Part shown: piece by piece, positions 50,774-62,400 of the stretch
Numbering within the stretch: position 1 is the first letter of the stretch
How the letters are laid out: the number at the start of each line of letters is the position of its first letter
NCBI GenBank assembly: GCA_001599815.1
Contig: BCIA01000001.1
Span: 2,918,934 to 2,982,933 of the forward strand
Source: Furcasterigmium furcatum
Taxonomy: Eukaryota > Ascomycota > Sordariomycetes > Glomerellales > Plectosphaerellaceae
Length of the DNA: 64,000 nt
Direction: 5' to 3'
Notes under the pieces: generated by a model
What the model saw: only the letters and a program-made list of their open reading frames with translations
What the model was told of the DNA's origin: nothing
Databases searched by the model: none
Translations under genes and position numbers: made by a program

Positions 50774-50922
50774 GCGTAAACAGCTAGAGAGAGGTGGTTA
50801 ACTGTAGACCAACCACACCGCGGTTCGCTCTCCTCGTTCTTAAGTCGTACATCAAATCCAAGCCGTGAGTAGTGCACCCTCCTCCCTGGCTGGACTGGCT
50901 TCCACTGACGACATCCAGAACC

Positions 50923-51645
50923 ATGCGCATCTCCTCGGCACTCCCGGCCGCCGTCGCGGTGCTCTCCGGCCTGTCTCTCGCCAACGAGATCCAGGTCGAA
51001 GTGCGGTATAGCAAGGAGATGATCGACGTCGGCAACCTGAACATCTTCGAAGCCACTTGGGAGAAGATCTACGGCGAGGACGGCAACCAGCGCAGCGTCC
51101 TGACGGACAGCACCTACGGCACCAACGGGAACGAGTGCACGCACCACACCTCCAAGGCCGACAACAACGCGCGCGTCGTCATCAACGGTCAATGGGGTCG
51201 GGTCCCCGGCCTCGGCGAGCACGACTCTCGCGAGGCGCTCGTCCAGTCCCTCTGGAAGGTGCTCGAGGAAGTGTCCAATCCCACGGGGTGGAACGTCTTC
51301 ACGAACTGCTACGGCACGACCTGGCAGGAGGGCACTCCGATATGGAAGGGCCCGCATGCGTGTGGCGGGCCAAAGGCGACCGTCCGGCCGGACTGTTTCT
51401 GCTCAATCGGGAGCGCTCAGTGCGAGTTCCATTCGTGGGGACACAGGGTGCCCTCTGCCATCAAGGCCAACATGTACCGGGATGGGGTGTTGCTTGCGGA
51501 CAGTCTGCAGATCAACTTCTCGGCGCAGAGGGTTCCCAAAGACGAGGGATGTGGCACTGTCGGTCTCATTACCAGCACCCTGGTTGGGTTCTTGCCAGGA
51601 CCTGGCTCGCTATTCGCGAAGGGCATCAGCATTTTCTGCGGGTAG
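50923..51645 (+). CDS. Secreted cysteine-containing protein of unknown function
   Basis: Single-exon gene of 240 aa. A signal peptide (MRISSALPAAVAVLSGLSLA) ends before NEIQVEVRYSKEM. The mature part has eight cysteines, an even number fit for disulfides: NECTHH, TNCYGTTW, HACGGP, DCFCSIG, QCEFHSWGH, GCGTVG and the final FCG. The first third is polar and beta-like; later it is aromatic and Gly/Pro rich; the C-terminus is hydrophobic (LITSTLVGFLPGPGSLF), too short and too near Cys to be a clear membrane anchor. I do not recognise the family. The start at 50923 is chosen because it opens directly into the signal peptide. It diverges from GH127 and lies 691 bp before the lactate dehydrogenase gene. 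A secreted effector-like or wall-associated role is possible but unproven. Confidence 0.75.
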   Translation: MRISSALPAAVAVLSGLSLANEIQVEVRYSKEMIDVGNLNIFEATWEKIYGEDGNQRSVLTDSTYGTNGNECTHHTSKADNNARVVINGQWGRVPGLGEHDSREALVQSLWKVLEEVSNPTGWNVFTNCYGTTWQEGTPIWKGPHACGGPKATVRPDCFCSIGSAQCEFHSWGHRVPSAIKANMYRDGVLLADSLQINFSAQRVPKDEGCGTVGLITSTLVGFLPGPGSLFAKGISIFCG

Positions 51646-52336
51646 CTGAAGCAGCGGCAAACAAACTTTTGGTTTGTCCTGGAAGGCAATGATTAAAAAT
51701 TATCATGTAGACTCATGCCCGATGGTGTGATGTAGCTGGCGTTTAGTCTAACTTGAAAGTCAAAGCGACTGCAAAGCGGTGTAAGTGATAGGGTGCTGAA
51801 GTAGGTGTTCCCTGTCCATCGCGCTCATGAATCTTCGTCTTAAAATGAGAAAAGGCTGACCGGATGTTCAGAGTTGACGGAAATGTACTTTACTTGCTGT
51901 TCTCGAGAGTCAAAGTCTCAATGCATGAAGCCGTCGCGGGCGCATCCGACCCTTGGTGAGAATAGTACTGAGCACCAACCAAGCTCGCACCACTATAAGT
52001 GAGCCGAGGTCATCACAGGCTCGCCCATCGCGAGGAGGTGACTTGGCACGATCACCAGCTTCGTTGATCGTGGCGCGGCGCAGGACAAGACAAGACTTGC
52101 CAAGCTGAGTTTAGTCAGGATCAGACCATGGAACAACAGGTGACGGCTGGAATCAAGGAAACTCAAAAGCAGCTTCAGGGCGGCGGCCTCGCGCCCTCGA
52201 ATATTCAGCCAACTCTATCATCCTTCCATCTGTATTTGTCAAATCTGACCTGTCATTAAAGGGCATTTTGAGTCTGCAACGCGACGTCACATCCCAGCTT
52301 CGCTGCATCAACACCAAGCCAAGACATCGACACATC
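51646..52336. other. Intergenic, promoter of the lactate dehydrogenase gene
   Basis: 691 bp. A TATAAGTGAG at about 51995 lies far upstream of the LDH ATG. No gene seen. Confidence 0.45.
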
Positions 52337-53373
52337 ATGTCCCTTGAGATCCAGGCCTCGGCCGCCATGAGGGTGAGTGACTGTGATGGCATCTTTTTTC
52401 TACCCGCGACCACCCATGCTAATGACATGCACAGTCCATCAAGATTGTCATCGTCGGCGCCGGCTCTGTCGGTGCCACCACCGCCTACGCCCTCCTCCTC
52501 AGTGGCCTCGCGGCCGACATCGTCCTGATCGACGTCGACAAGGAGCGCGCCGAGGGCGAGGCCACCGACCTCAGCCATGCCGCTCACTTCTCCCAGTCCA
52601 AGGTCCGGTCCGGCGACTACGACGACTGCACAGGCGCCACCGCCGTCATCATCACCGCCGGCGTCAACCAGAAGCCCGGACAGACGCGCATCGACCTCGT
52701 CAAGACGAACTACGCCCTCTTCGCCGATGTCGTCCCCCGCGTCGCCAAGGCCGCGCCCGACACCATCCTCATCGTCGCCACCAACCCCGTCGACGTCCTC
52801 ACCCATGCCGCCGCCCGCCTCTCGGGCTTCCCGGCCCACCGCGTCATCGGCACCGGCACCTCCCTCGACACAACCCGCTTCCGCCGCGAGCTGGGCCGGC
52901 ACTTCGGGATCAGCCCCCGCAGCGTCCACGCCTTCATCATCGGCGAGCACGGCGACTCCCAGCTCCCCGTGTGGTCGCTCGCCACCATCTCCGGCATGCG
53001 GCTGCCCGACTACTGCCGCCAGGCCGGCCGGCCGCACGACGAGGCCGAGATGGACGCCTGCGCTTCGCGGACCCGCGGCGCCGCGTACGAGATCATCAAC
53101 AGGAAGGGCAAGACGAACTACGGCATCGCCAGCGTGCTCGTGAGCCTCGTCGAGCCCATCGTCAAGGACGCCGACGCCATCATGACAGTGTCGCAGGTCG
53201 GGGAGTACGCCGGCGTCGAGGACGTCTCGCTCAGCATGCCGTGCAGGATCAACCGGCAGGGCGCGTTCAAGGAGGTGCCGCTCATGCTGAACGAGAAGGA
53301 GACGGAGCTGTTGAGGCAGTCGGCCCTGAGCATGAAGGAGGTCATCGACTCGGTGGGAGGGGCGCCAGCATGA
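52337..53373 (+). CDS. L-lactate dehydrogenase (NAD-dependent, bacterial type)
   Basis: Reduces pyruvate to L-lactate with NADH, in the cytosol. Exons 52337-52372 and 52435-53373 give 324 aa, standard length. The NAD motif is IVIVGAGSVGATTAYAL near residues 16-32, followed by DIVLIDVDKERAEGEA with the NAD-binding Asp. The mobile loop reads AGVNQKPGQTRIDL; Gln rather than Arg ahead of KPGQTR is the mark of lactate over malate specificity. GTGTSLDTTRFRREL carries the Asp and the substrate-binding Arg, and IGEHGDSQLPVWS carries the catalytic His. The only intron follows the 12th codon. The sequence resembles bacterial L-LDH, as do other fungal LDH genes, so an old transfer is possible. It could help redox balance under low oxygen. 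Confidence 0.95.
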
Positions 53374-53704
53374 GAGCCGGCGGGCGTCCCGCGGAAGAAC
53401 TACGGTGACCTGGCCGTGTATCGAAGCGACTCTCTGTTGACCGTTCAGCTGGCGATGAGGCGTTCATGAAAGCGTAGTATGCACGGATGAGGCAGGCCCT
53501 CCGTCATCTCAAACTCGAAATGCATTGTATTGACCCCCGAGCCTTTTCTCTAGCCCCCTTTCCGGGAGAGTCATTCGCGCGCCAGATGTACAGATGCCTA
53601 CTCATACAATCCAGCGCCAGATCGTGCCTCGCATTGTCCGCCCAGGCCCGTCCTGTCTATCCTCCGCCTCTCGGTCCCCCCTTTTTCATCGCTCGTCCCG
53701 GCAC
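53374..53704. other. Convergent intergenic region, LDH / WBP1
   Basis: 331 bp between two stops. No gene seen. Confidence 0.5.
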
Positions 53705-55284
53705 TTACTGCGTCTTCTTCGTGCTCTTGGCGCCCGTCGGGGCGCTGTAGAGCCAGATGGCGACAAAGGCCACGAAGCCGATGATGGTGACGTAGATGCC
53801 GCTGACCCAGGGCAGGGCGGAGGCGATGGTGAAGGAGCGGGGCCACTCGTTGTGCGCCTTGTGCCTGACGGTGACGGTGCGCTTCTCCTCGATGTTGGTC
53901 AGGAAGGGGCGCTTGTAGTTGAGCATGAAGTTGAAGATGCCGTGCTGGTCGGGCAGCTGGAAGTTCACGCCGTAGGTGGCGGCGTCGGCGGTGGTCTCCA
54001 CGGCGCCGAGGTTCAGTCGCCAGTAGGGGTTGAGCATGGTGACCTCGAGCTGGATGTCGTCGCCCTCGGGAACGGTGAAGGGAACCCACTTGCCCCAGGA
54101 GTATTCGGAGATGGAGGCGGCGTAGGTCTGTTCGTTCAGTGTTAGCCGCAAGGTCTTCAGCAGCAGGGGCCGGTCGTACGTACCACGTTGTTGGTCAACA
54201 TGTACAGCTTGGGGTTAAGCTCGTCGCTCTCGCCGGCCTCGTTGCGGCGGTGCTCGACGGAGTTGACGCGCAGGACGCCGGTCTCCTGGAAAGCCCAGCC
54301 GGTGACCCTCTTGGCGAACTCGCGGTTCCATGTCTTGACCTTCTGGCCGCCGACCTTCTTGACCTTGGCGTCGAACCAGGTGTTGCTCAACATCTCGGCA
54401 GACCCGACGAAGGTGAAACGGGCCGAGTTGCGCGCCTGGAAGCCGGACACAATCGCCAGCTGCTCTCCGGCGGCGAAGAGATCCTCGGGCTCCAGGACCT
54501 CTCCCTGCTCCTGGGGGTTGTAGCTATAGGCGGTGCTCGGGGCACGCAGGATGGGGTTGACGAGGGGGTTGGATCCCAGGATGTGGCCGACAGCAGAAGG
54601 AACGGCAATCAGTTCGTCGGTCTTGGTCTCGGGGACGAAGTAGGACTTGACGCCCGAGCGGGAGGTGGGGATGAGGGTGAGCACATCGTGCTTATCCGCG
54701 GCGCTGATGGTATCGTAGTTGAAGTGGTCGACAACAACGCCGGTGCGCTCGGCGGGGAGGGTGATGTCGAGCTCGGCCAGAAGACCGTTCAGGGAGGAAG
54801 GGACGGTGCCGGAGGAGCTGGCCGTCAGCAGGATGTTGCCGTCGGCGTTGATGAACTTGATCAGGGCGCTCGGCGTCAGGTTAGGTCCAAGGCCTGCATC
54901 GTGTTAATCCTTGTCTCGCAATGCAGGAATTCATGGTTGACTTGCCCTTAACCTTCGTGGGGAACAACAGGATATGATCGTAGGATCGCTCGCCGAGGTG
55001 GAACAGCTGTAGGGACTCGCTCTTGGGGGTCTCGTATGTGATCTTGAATCCTCGACCTGTGACATTTCCTGGTCAGTCTCGAGTACTTCCCTCGGCCAAT
55101 CGAGGCCCGGCAGCGACAACATCCGGCCTCACTCACCCTCCAGATCGCCCAGAAGCGTCGAGTATCCGGCCTTGTCGGCAACATCGTCGAAAAGCACCAG
55201 GAGCCTCTCGCCGCCCGCCGCGCTGATGGCGTGCGCGACGGCCGCAAGGAGGAGGGCGGCGCACAGCGTGAGGAACGTCCTCAT
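53705..55284 (-). CDS. WBP1: Oligosaccharyltransferase subunit WBP1 (OST48)
   Basis: Essential subunit of the ER oligosaccharyltransferase that transfers glycan to Asn in N-glycosylation. Exons 55284-55137, 55056-54946, 54893-54184 and 54127-53705 give 463 aa. A signal peptide (FLTLCAALLLAAVAHA) leads into GGERLLVLFDD and LFHLGERSYDHILLFP, both typical of the family. The luminal body has FNYDTISAADKHDVL and GSNPLVNPILRAPSTAYSYN. One membrane helix near the end (GIYVTIIGFVAFVAIWLYS) is followed by the cytosolic tail KSTKKTQ, which fits a KKXX dilysine ER-retrieval signal. The intron after exon 2 starts with GCAAGT rather than GT; only this donor keeps the frame into GLGPNLTPSAL. It diverges from a complex I subunit gene across 427 bp. 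Confidence 0.94.
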
Positions 55285-55711
55285 CTTGTCGTCTGTTTCG
55301 GCGCACGGCCAGGTGCCAAAGGGTAAAATGCAAGAAAGAGAATAACGAGTGTTGCGACAGCTTTCTTCCGGGAAACCTGATCGCTGTCGCAAGTGGTGAA
55401 GCTGGTGGATGAGCTTTGGACTGACTGGCGTCTCCAATTCGAAGCTCTGGCAATTGGGATACGTAGCCCGTGTCGCCCGGATTAACTGGAGCTCTATCGG
55501 CCGTTATCAGTGTGGTGGGGGCGCAGGAGTTGTTCCGGCGTTTTCCCGGCCGGGCCCATGCGCCCGGCTCCATCTCGGAATCTCCATCACGAACTTCGAC
55601 CTCACCACCAAGACCCGACCACAGATCACTTGACAGCCTCAATTGAGTACGACGACGCCTCCCGCCCGACCTCCCACAAAGTATCACTGACTCCGTGCCC
55701 CAGTCTCCACG
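55285..55711. promoter_or_regulatory. Divergent promoter, WBP1 / complex I 9.5 kDa subunit
   Basis: 427 bp shared by two housekeeping genes. No gene inside. Confidence 0.45.
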
Positions 55712-56014
55712 ATGAGCTACGCATCTCCCCGATTCTGGGCCCAGCCCCTCCGCTACATGCGCTGGGCCTCCCGCGAGCGTCCCGCCTACTTCTGGTCTCT
55801 CGTCATTGGCACCCTCGGCCCCATTGAGATCTTCACCATTCCTCCCCTGAGGGCAGCCCTCTTCAACGACAAGGACGCCCCTCAGATTCCCGTCACATAC
55901 CCTGGTGAGCCCTCCGCGCCGAATCCCTCCGTGCCAAGGCCCTCCGCTAACCCGCGCGCGCACACAGTCCCCGAGGGCCCGAGGAAGCAATTGACCGGCT
56001 ACGACGACGAGTAA
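55712..56014 (+). CDS. NADH:ubiquinone oxidoreductase 9.5 kDa subunit
   Basis: Small accessory subunit of mitochondrial complex I. Exons 55712-55904 and 55968-56014 give 79 aa. It begins MSYASPRFWAQPLRYMRWASRE, has one hydrophobic helix (AYFWSLVIGTLGPIEIFTIPPL) and ends PEGPRKQLTGYDDE. This layout matches what I recall of the fungal NADH-ubiquinone oxidoreductase 9.5 kDa protein. The 63-nt intron is a multiple of three without a stop, so the unspliced frame reads on to the same stop as 100 aa. The spliced form, joining TYP to VPEGPRK, is the one consistent with the family. It is probably membrane bound in the inner mitochondrial membrane. Confidence 0.83.
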   Translation: MSYASPRFWAQPLRYMRWASRERPAYFWSLVIGTLGPIEIFTIPPLRAALFNDKDAPQIPVTYPGEPSAPNPSVPRPSANPRAHTVPEGPRKQLTGYDDE

Positions 56015-56432
56015 ACCCGCCGCGACGGCGCGATGAGGAAATAGATCACATTTGTACTTGAGCTGGCGTTCTGGGCTTGGATCGGCGGCACCTCGCAACC
56101 CAGGCGAGGGAGTCGGGCGGCGGAGGAAGAGGAGCGATCGATCACCGAAGATGACTCCGTGGCCAGCAGTAGGAGAAACCCCGCAGGGGCGATTGCGTTC
56201 CCTATGTACCCTGTACATATACGATGCGCTTTTCTAATGAGAAAGGTGTTTGTTCTCATCATGCAATGTCCCAAATGGAGAATCGCTGTGGCTACTACCC
56301 ATGAAGCTGGAAAATCAAACCCGCACCCATGCTCTCACCCCGGGCCTCTAAGCTTGCCCATGCTACAGCTCACGTCATTTATACTGACGCGTGTCTTCCG
56401 GCTCGTCTGTGCTTTCTAGGAACGAGCAGGCT
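56015..56432. other. Convergent intergenic region
   Basis: 418 bp between the complex I subunit stop and the BEACH gene stop. No gene seen. Confidence 0.5.
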
Positions 56433-59400
56433 CTATCTGTCTCGCTGCACCAGATTCCACTCAAACTGCAGGGAAGGTTAGCCGAAGTACAGGGAAAGAA
56501 GCATTGCTCTCGGAAGACTCACCACTCGTCCCTCGTCGTCTCCTGTGTACACCGAAGCGGGCATTGGCGTGATGCACGTAATGCCGGCATCGTGATTGGA
56601 CCCCGATTCGGACCGGGCGTCGACATGATCCAGCCGCCGGAGCAGCTCCAGAGTCCACTTCCCATCTCGGATCTGCCTCTTCCAGATATTGACGCGGCCT
56701 CTCCGATGGCCGGTGAAAACGAGGAAGTTCTCCAGCCACTCGTTGTTCGCACCCTCGTAGAAGGTGCATGAATGCACGTAGTCGTCCGGCTCGATGCAGA
56801 CGTTCTGATCCAAGATGAGAGCACCGTTGATCGTGTAGAGCACCACGTTTGGCCCGCAGGAGAGCATGATCTCGCCAGACACATCGTTGATGGTGGCGCA
56901 CTCGACGGGCCGCGCAATCGGCAGCTTGCGGATGAACTCAAGCCGGTTCAGATCCCACAGGAAAGCCTGGCCATCCGAGGAGATGGACACGAAGGTGCTG
57001 AACGCTTTGGACACGGCAATATTTGTGACTGGCGCCTTGTGCCCGAATAGAGATGAGCGTGGTAGGAGCTCAACAGGTCGTCCCAATGACGTCGATACGG
57101 CATAGACTGAGATGACGCAGTCTTCGCCAGCGGTAATCAGTGTCTTGGAGTTGGCAAATACCGCACAAGAAATCTGTCCCACGTGAAGGTTCTCGAAAAG
57201 ACCCGCGGGCTTTCGGCCGTCGCTGAAGAAGAAGCGGACGCTGTTGTCGGCATAGCCCCATTCCATCCACTTGTCGTATGGAGGCATGTTCAGACGGAAT
57301 GGCGTTGCACACAGCAGCCGGTCGAGCTTGGGAGCATAGATGACAGAGTTCACCCTGTCATTGGACTCAAGAATGGGCTGGGGAAGCCTGGTGAGGGCAT
57401 AGACCCCAGTGTCGAGTCTCCGTAGGGACTGATGAACGTGCTCCCGAGCCGGATGTGGCTTGGAAAAGACCTGATGAGGCGTTTGCCCAAAGTTGTGGAT
57501 AACACCGGCCGCGATACGACGCTCCTGGGGATCGACAATGTTGTCCAAATCGGTCGCGCCACGGTAAGAGAGATGATGGAAGACGTTCATACTGTCCACG
57601 GCAGCCTCGCCTCTCTGTTTGTGCCCGAAGATCAAATCGATCCACTTGTGCAGGTGCTGGCTCACGTACGGGCTCTCAAGAGCCTCGCGATGCTTGGCGA
57701 TGAAGATCTTCGGGTCGCCCTTGGCCCATGGAGGCAGTCCTACGTGGTTAACCTTGGCTCCGGTGCTCTCACGGTTGCCAAAGTTGTATCCGTTGATGTT
57801 TGTCAGGAACTCTGGCAGGCAGAAGAACTCGGGGATGAGCTCTCTGACATCGGCCTTGTTATCGCAGGAGGCGGACTTCCATGCCTGCGGGATCGACTGG
57901 AAGAGTCTGTCGGCGTGGTCGAAAGTCCCTCCTTGGAGAAGAATGTAGGAGTGGACGAAAGGCGGCAAGCGAATGAGGTACGATGACACGATCATGGCCG
58001 AGGAGTAGTGCGTGCCGTAGTGGAAGGGAGTTTCTCCTATCTCCGCAAGCGCTTTGTACGACTCATTGAAGCCCGACATGCGGCCTGGTGTTTGCGCGCC
58101 CATCGGTTTCGACAAATCTCGGAAAGTTGCTGGATCGTTGAGGTTCAGCTCCTCACTGGTGTAGTCTGCCAGGACCCAGGGAAACACGGGGTACTGCGTG
58201 AGATCGTTGAACGTCCGGCCCGCCATGGTGTTGACCAGCATGAGATAGTGGAAGTTGGATATCTCCCCTTTCTGCCACCTCCTCATGGACGGATTCCAAG
58301 GCGAAGTATTGAAGATGCTGCCGAACTTCGAGCCCAGTCCCTGAGGCATCTCCTCAAACACCTTCAGTGTCTCGAGTCGCCAGCCATCTTCGGGGTTTGG
58401 AAGCGAGCTTGCCGCGTTCGTGTGTGGCGCCTTGTTCATGAGCTTGATGAAGAGCTCGTCTCTCGCCGTCGAGGTGGCGGTCGTCAGCAGGTAACTGCGA
58501 CCGTCCGTGAAGAAGACCTCGACAGCTACATCTCGGAACAGGAAGCGTCGCTTCGAGATGCTGATAACATCGTGCCATCGCCAGCTTCTCGACTCTTGCT
58601 CGCTGCGGCCAGAGTTCTGCCGCTTCTCTGACGTTTTCGCGTCTGTGATGATCTCTGAAAAGGGGTCGCGCTCATCCGGTGGAGCCTGCCACGCGTTGAC
58701 AATCTCGCCCGAGGCGCATTGGAAGACGTTGTCCACCATGTACATCGCGTCTTTGCCAATGATAAGGATGCCTTCGCAGGCTTCCAGGCCAATGATTCGG
58801 GAAATGTTGTACACGGCCATGACCTGGTCGCCTTGTTCAAGACGCCGCATGACCTTGCGGTTCTTGTCTTCGAAACCATCATCTCCGTCAAAGGCGTCGT
58901 TGGGGTCGTCGACCAGCTCAAAGTCGTCCTCTGGGCCCACAACAGAGCCCGAAGCTGCCGCCTCGCTGTCTTCGTATGAGGCGCCATCGCTCTGGCCTTC
59001 GAGGGGGGGCTGTTGCACAGGCGTCGAAGGCTTCGGCGTCATCGTTGCAGGCGATGACACGCTGGGTACTGCGGTGTTGAGCTTGAGCGCCGAAGCGATC
59101 GCGGCTGCAGCCTCTCCAGCTCTACGCTTCGGAAGGTACTCTTCGTGGCTCCGAGAGTAATCAGGCAAGATCCTGAGTCGCATGCGGTTGCGGCCCTCTG
59201 TGCGATCCAACTTCCACTTAGACTGAGTGGGTTCGCTGAAGACGGCCCCGGGACGTCGAAGGTCCCGGTCCATCTTGCCGAAGGCTGACGCTAAGAATGC
59301 CATGTCGTCCTGCTGATCCTGCATCAAGCGCTGGTGTTTGAAGTGCTCACTGTTGAAGATGCTCTTCATCCAGGAACTGTTGGCCATCTGGTGTCGGATC

Positions 59401-62400
59401 ATGACATTCTCGACGTTCAGGGCATCTCCGTGCCACACTTTGAGCCGCTCTTTGCGCCTAGCAAGGCGGAGTCTCGCACCGTCGAGCGTCCTCTGGTTCT
59501 CAGAAGCAACAAACTCCTCCCAAGCTCTGGCGATTCCTCCAAAGAAGAACGCGTCGAGGGCTGGGCGGTGTTGGTCGACCCATGCGACAAAAGTCTCGTT
59601 ATCGACTTCCGTGAGCTTGGTGAAATCTGTCGTCAGCCGCTGCTCCTCTGGAGTCGTGCCTTGGCGGAACAAAGCAGTCGACTCTTCTGGCTTCTGAACC
59701 AACATGATCCGCAAGATGTTGGCCGCGGCAAGACGGGTGCCTTCTTGCTCGTCAACCAGTTTGTTATACAGCTGGTACCAGAGAAGCTTGAGCATGTCAT
59801 CCTCGTTGGTCAAGCAGCCTAACATGCATGCTTGCCAGTAGAATATCCTGTTCATGAACTCCTTCAGCTGGGCCTCGGTGGCATGGTCTTGATCCAGCTC
59901 CGAGAACCGGAGGAGGATAATCTTGATGAACGCATATCGGATCGTCGCCTGCGCTTGACTGCAGAGACGCACGGTTTTCAACGACGACACCTCGGGTCGT
60001 TGCAGATACTCCAAGACCATGCCAAAGAACTCCAGCATGACCTCCGAGCCGTTAATGAACCACCCCTCGAAGATGGCTTCCAGGATATTGTTGCTGAACC
60101 GTGCCATGTTGGTGAGGACCTTAGTCTCCCCAAGACATTTCTGGTCCAGGTTGATGGCAGTGGTGAGATGCTGGATCGTGTTTCGAAGAACATACGATTC
60201 AAAGTATGCCTGATGCTCCTGAAACCCTGGCGGGACCTTAGAGAACAGGCCAAACCCGGGGAACTCCTTGCGGTTCAAGATTTGGTCCATGTAAACCGCG
60301 ATCACGAGCTCAAGGACGCCATCGCGGACAGTACTGCTCGCCTGTTGAGTTGAGGCGCTCCTGGGGCGGGGGGCGTTCGGTGTATCAGCAGCACTTCCCT
60401 CCGATGCCGGGTCCCCGATGAGGAGGATAAAGTTGAAGGCTTTCTGAACGGGTGTGCCCTGAATTGATAGTTTGTGACTGCTGAAGTCTTCGTTGCTGAC
60501 GTTTCGAACAACAGTCGACGGGGCAGATGCAACGAGAGGGCGTATGATGACGTCGGCACCGTCGAAGCTGAGGGTAGAGTTCCTCGAGCCGAGTTCGGTA
60601 TCTGGACTCAGCGCATCCGTGCTCACGATGATGGGGTAAAGCGCCGACAGGAGCAGGCGGATGTATTCAGACGATAGGGCGAAATCTCTGAAGCTGGGGG
60701 AGTTCGAATGGAGGTCTGAGAGGAACTGAAGGACAATCTTCAGGACTGAGGCGTGCCCCAGGATTCGGTCACTGGACTTGTGAATGAATTCTTGACACCG
60801 TTAGTCTCAGCTCTCCATATCAAAATTGAATCCTTACTTCTTGATTCTAGAGCTTGTGCCAGTTCCATGGATCGCGCACGAGGTCTTGTCTCAAGGAAAC
60901 CGGCTGCGGCCGGGATGCCAGACGGGGAGCCAGTGTCCGTGCGAGGAGAATTCGGGTCTTCTTGATGCCGGAAAATGTCCTTGAGGCCAACCTGAAGCAT
61001 AGAGGTGATGATCGGCAGCGCGTCCGGATATATCACCTTGGACTTGCCGAATATATCCAACAAGCTGAACAGCTCAAAATCACGGCTGAAGTCGATGTTG
61101 GCAACGTCATACCCGAAGAGGATGCTGAAGCAGATGGGCCACAGGGTTGGTAAATCCCACCACCGCTTGAGTCGCTGGGCCATGATGGTGAAGCCGCCAG
61201 TCTTACTGGCGAACTTGGCGGTGTAAGCCGTGCCGTGGGAGACGAGTAGCCTGGCTAGTATTTTGGCGCCGTAAACCACAATCTCTGCGTCGTCCTCGGC
61301 CAGGAGGTACAAAAGCCACTGGTCCATGCTCAGTAAAGTCGTTGGAAGATCGCCAGGCTCCCTCACCTTGTTCGTAACAGTCCGCGCAAATTTCTTAATG
61401 TTGCCCGTGTTGCCCTCCTCGCAGAGCAGGCCGGCGTACATGCCTAGAAGCTTCGTGCCTAACTGCTTCTTGGTGAGGCACTTCATGTTGCCAGGGCTTG
61501 ATGACACATTCGGGTCGAAGGTGGCTCTCCTGGCTAGACCTGGGGTGCTGGAGCGGCTGATGGCAGACGGTGGTTTCGGAGTCCTAGAAACAGACACAGG
61601 TGGGGAGTGGAAAGCGTAGGTAATGAAGAGAGCCAGAGCACGGTGGACTTCCGCAGTATAGTTGCACTTGACGAGGTGTTCCAAGGCTTGGAGGAAGTGC
61701 GGCGCAACGTCTTCGGAGAGGACTTCTGCCTTCATGGCATCGAGGAGCCTTTTCACGATTCCTAAGACATGTCAGTGCTGCCCTGCCTGTTTGGCACGAA
61801 TACCTACTCATGCGTATCAGCCGCCGACCATTGAACGGGTGGTATTTGCTGTTGACGGCGAATGTGATGAACTGCTTATAGTAGAGCTGTTGGGTAATCG
61901 GAGCGGATTTCCTCCAAGTGTCAAAGTCTATGAGGAGAACCCGATAACCCAGAGGGTTGACGATGAAGGACTCCAGGGGCTCTGCGTGATTGTAGCCCAC
62001 AAACTCTAAGACTAGGCTGAGGAGCTGGAAGCTCAGACGGTCTCGTTCGTCGCTACTCACATTGAGACGAAGAGAAACATTGTCGACGGAGATGTTACCA
62101 CTGTGGCCGAGCTTTGCCCTGAGAAGCATGCCCAAGATGGCGTATCCGTTGTCGCGCTCCATGGCCTCACTATTTCGCCAGCTTTTTCGGATGCACAGGA
62201 AGAGCATCTCAACGGCGCGGACAAGTTCCTCGCTTGTGGATGCTCGCTCGACAATCTTGAGGGCCAACGGTGTAAAACCCGCCAGGCGCCAGAAATTGTC
62301 ATCAAAATGTGACGGGTTTGCAACCACAGGATTTCCAACCAGAATGGCCACCCCGGACGTGCGTCCCAGGGCGTCGGGGAGGAACGGGACCGAAGAGTTG

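Larger units (their letters stand above)
49002..50922. other. Divergent intergenic region, 1.9 kb
   Basis: Separates the GH127 gene from the secreted cysteine-containing protein. It contains a short degenerate tandem repeat at 49371-49434 and a TATA box at 50765. The centre (about 49850-50300) is AT-richer than the genes. No gene is supported. Confidence 0.5.
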
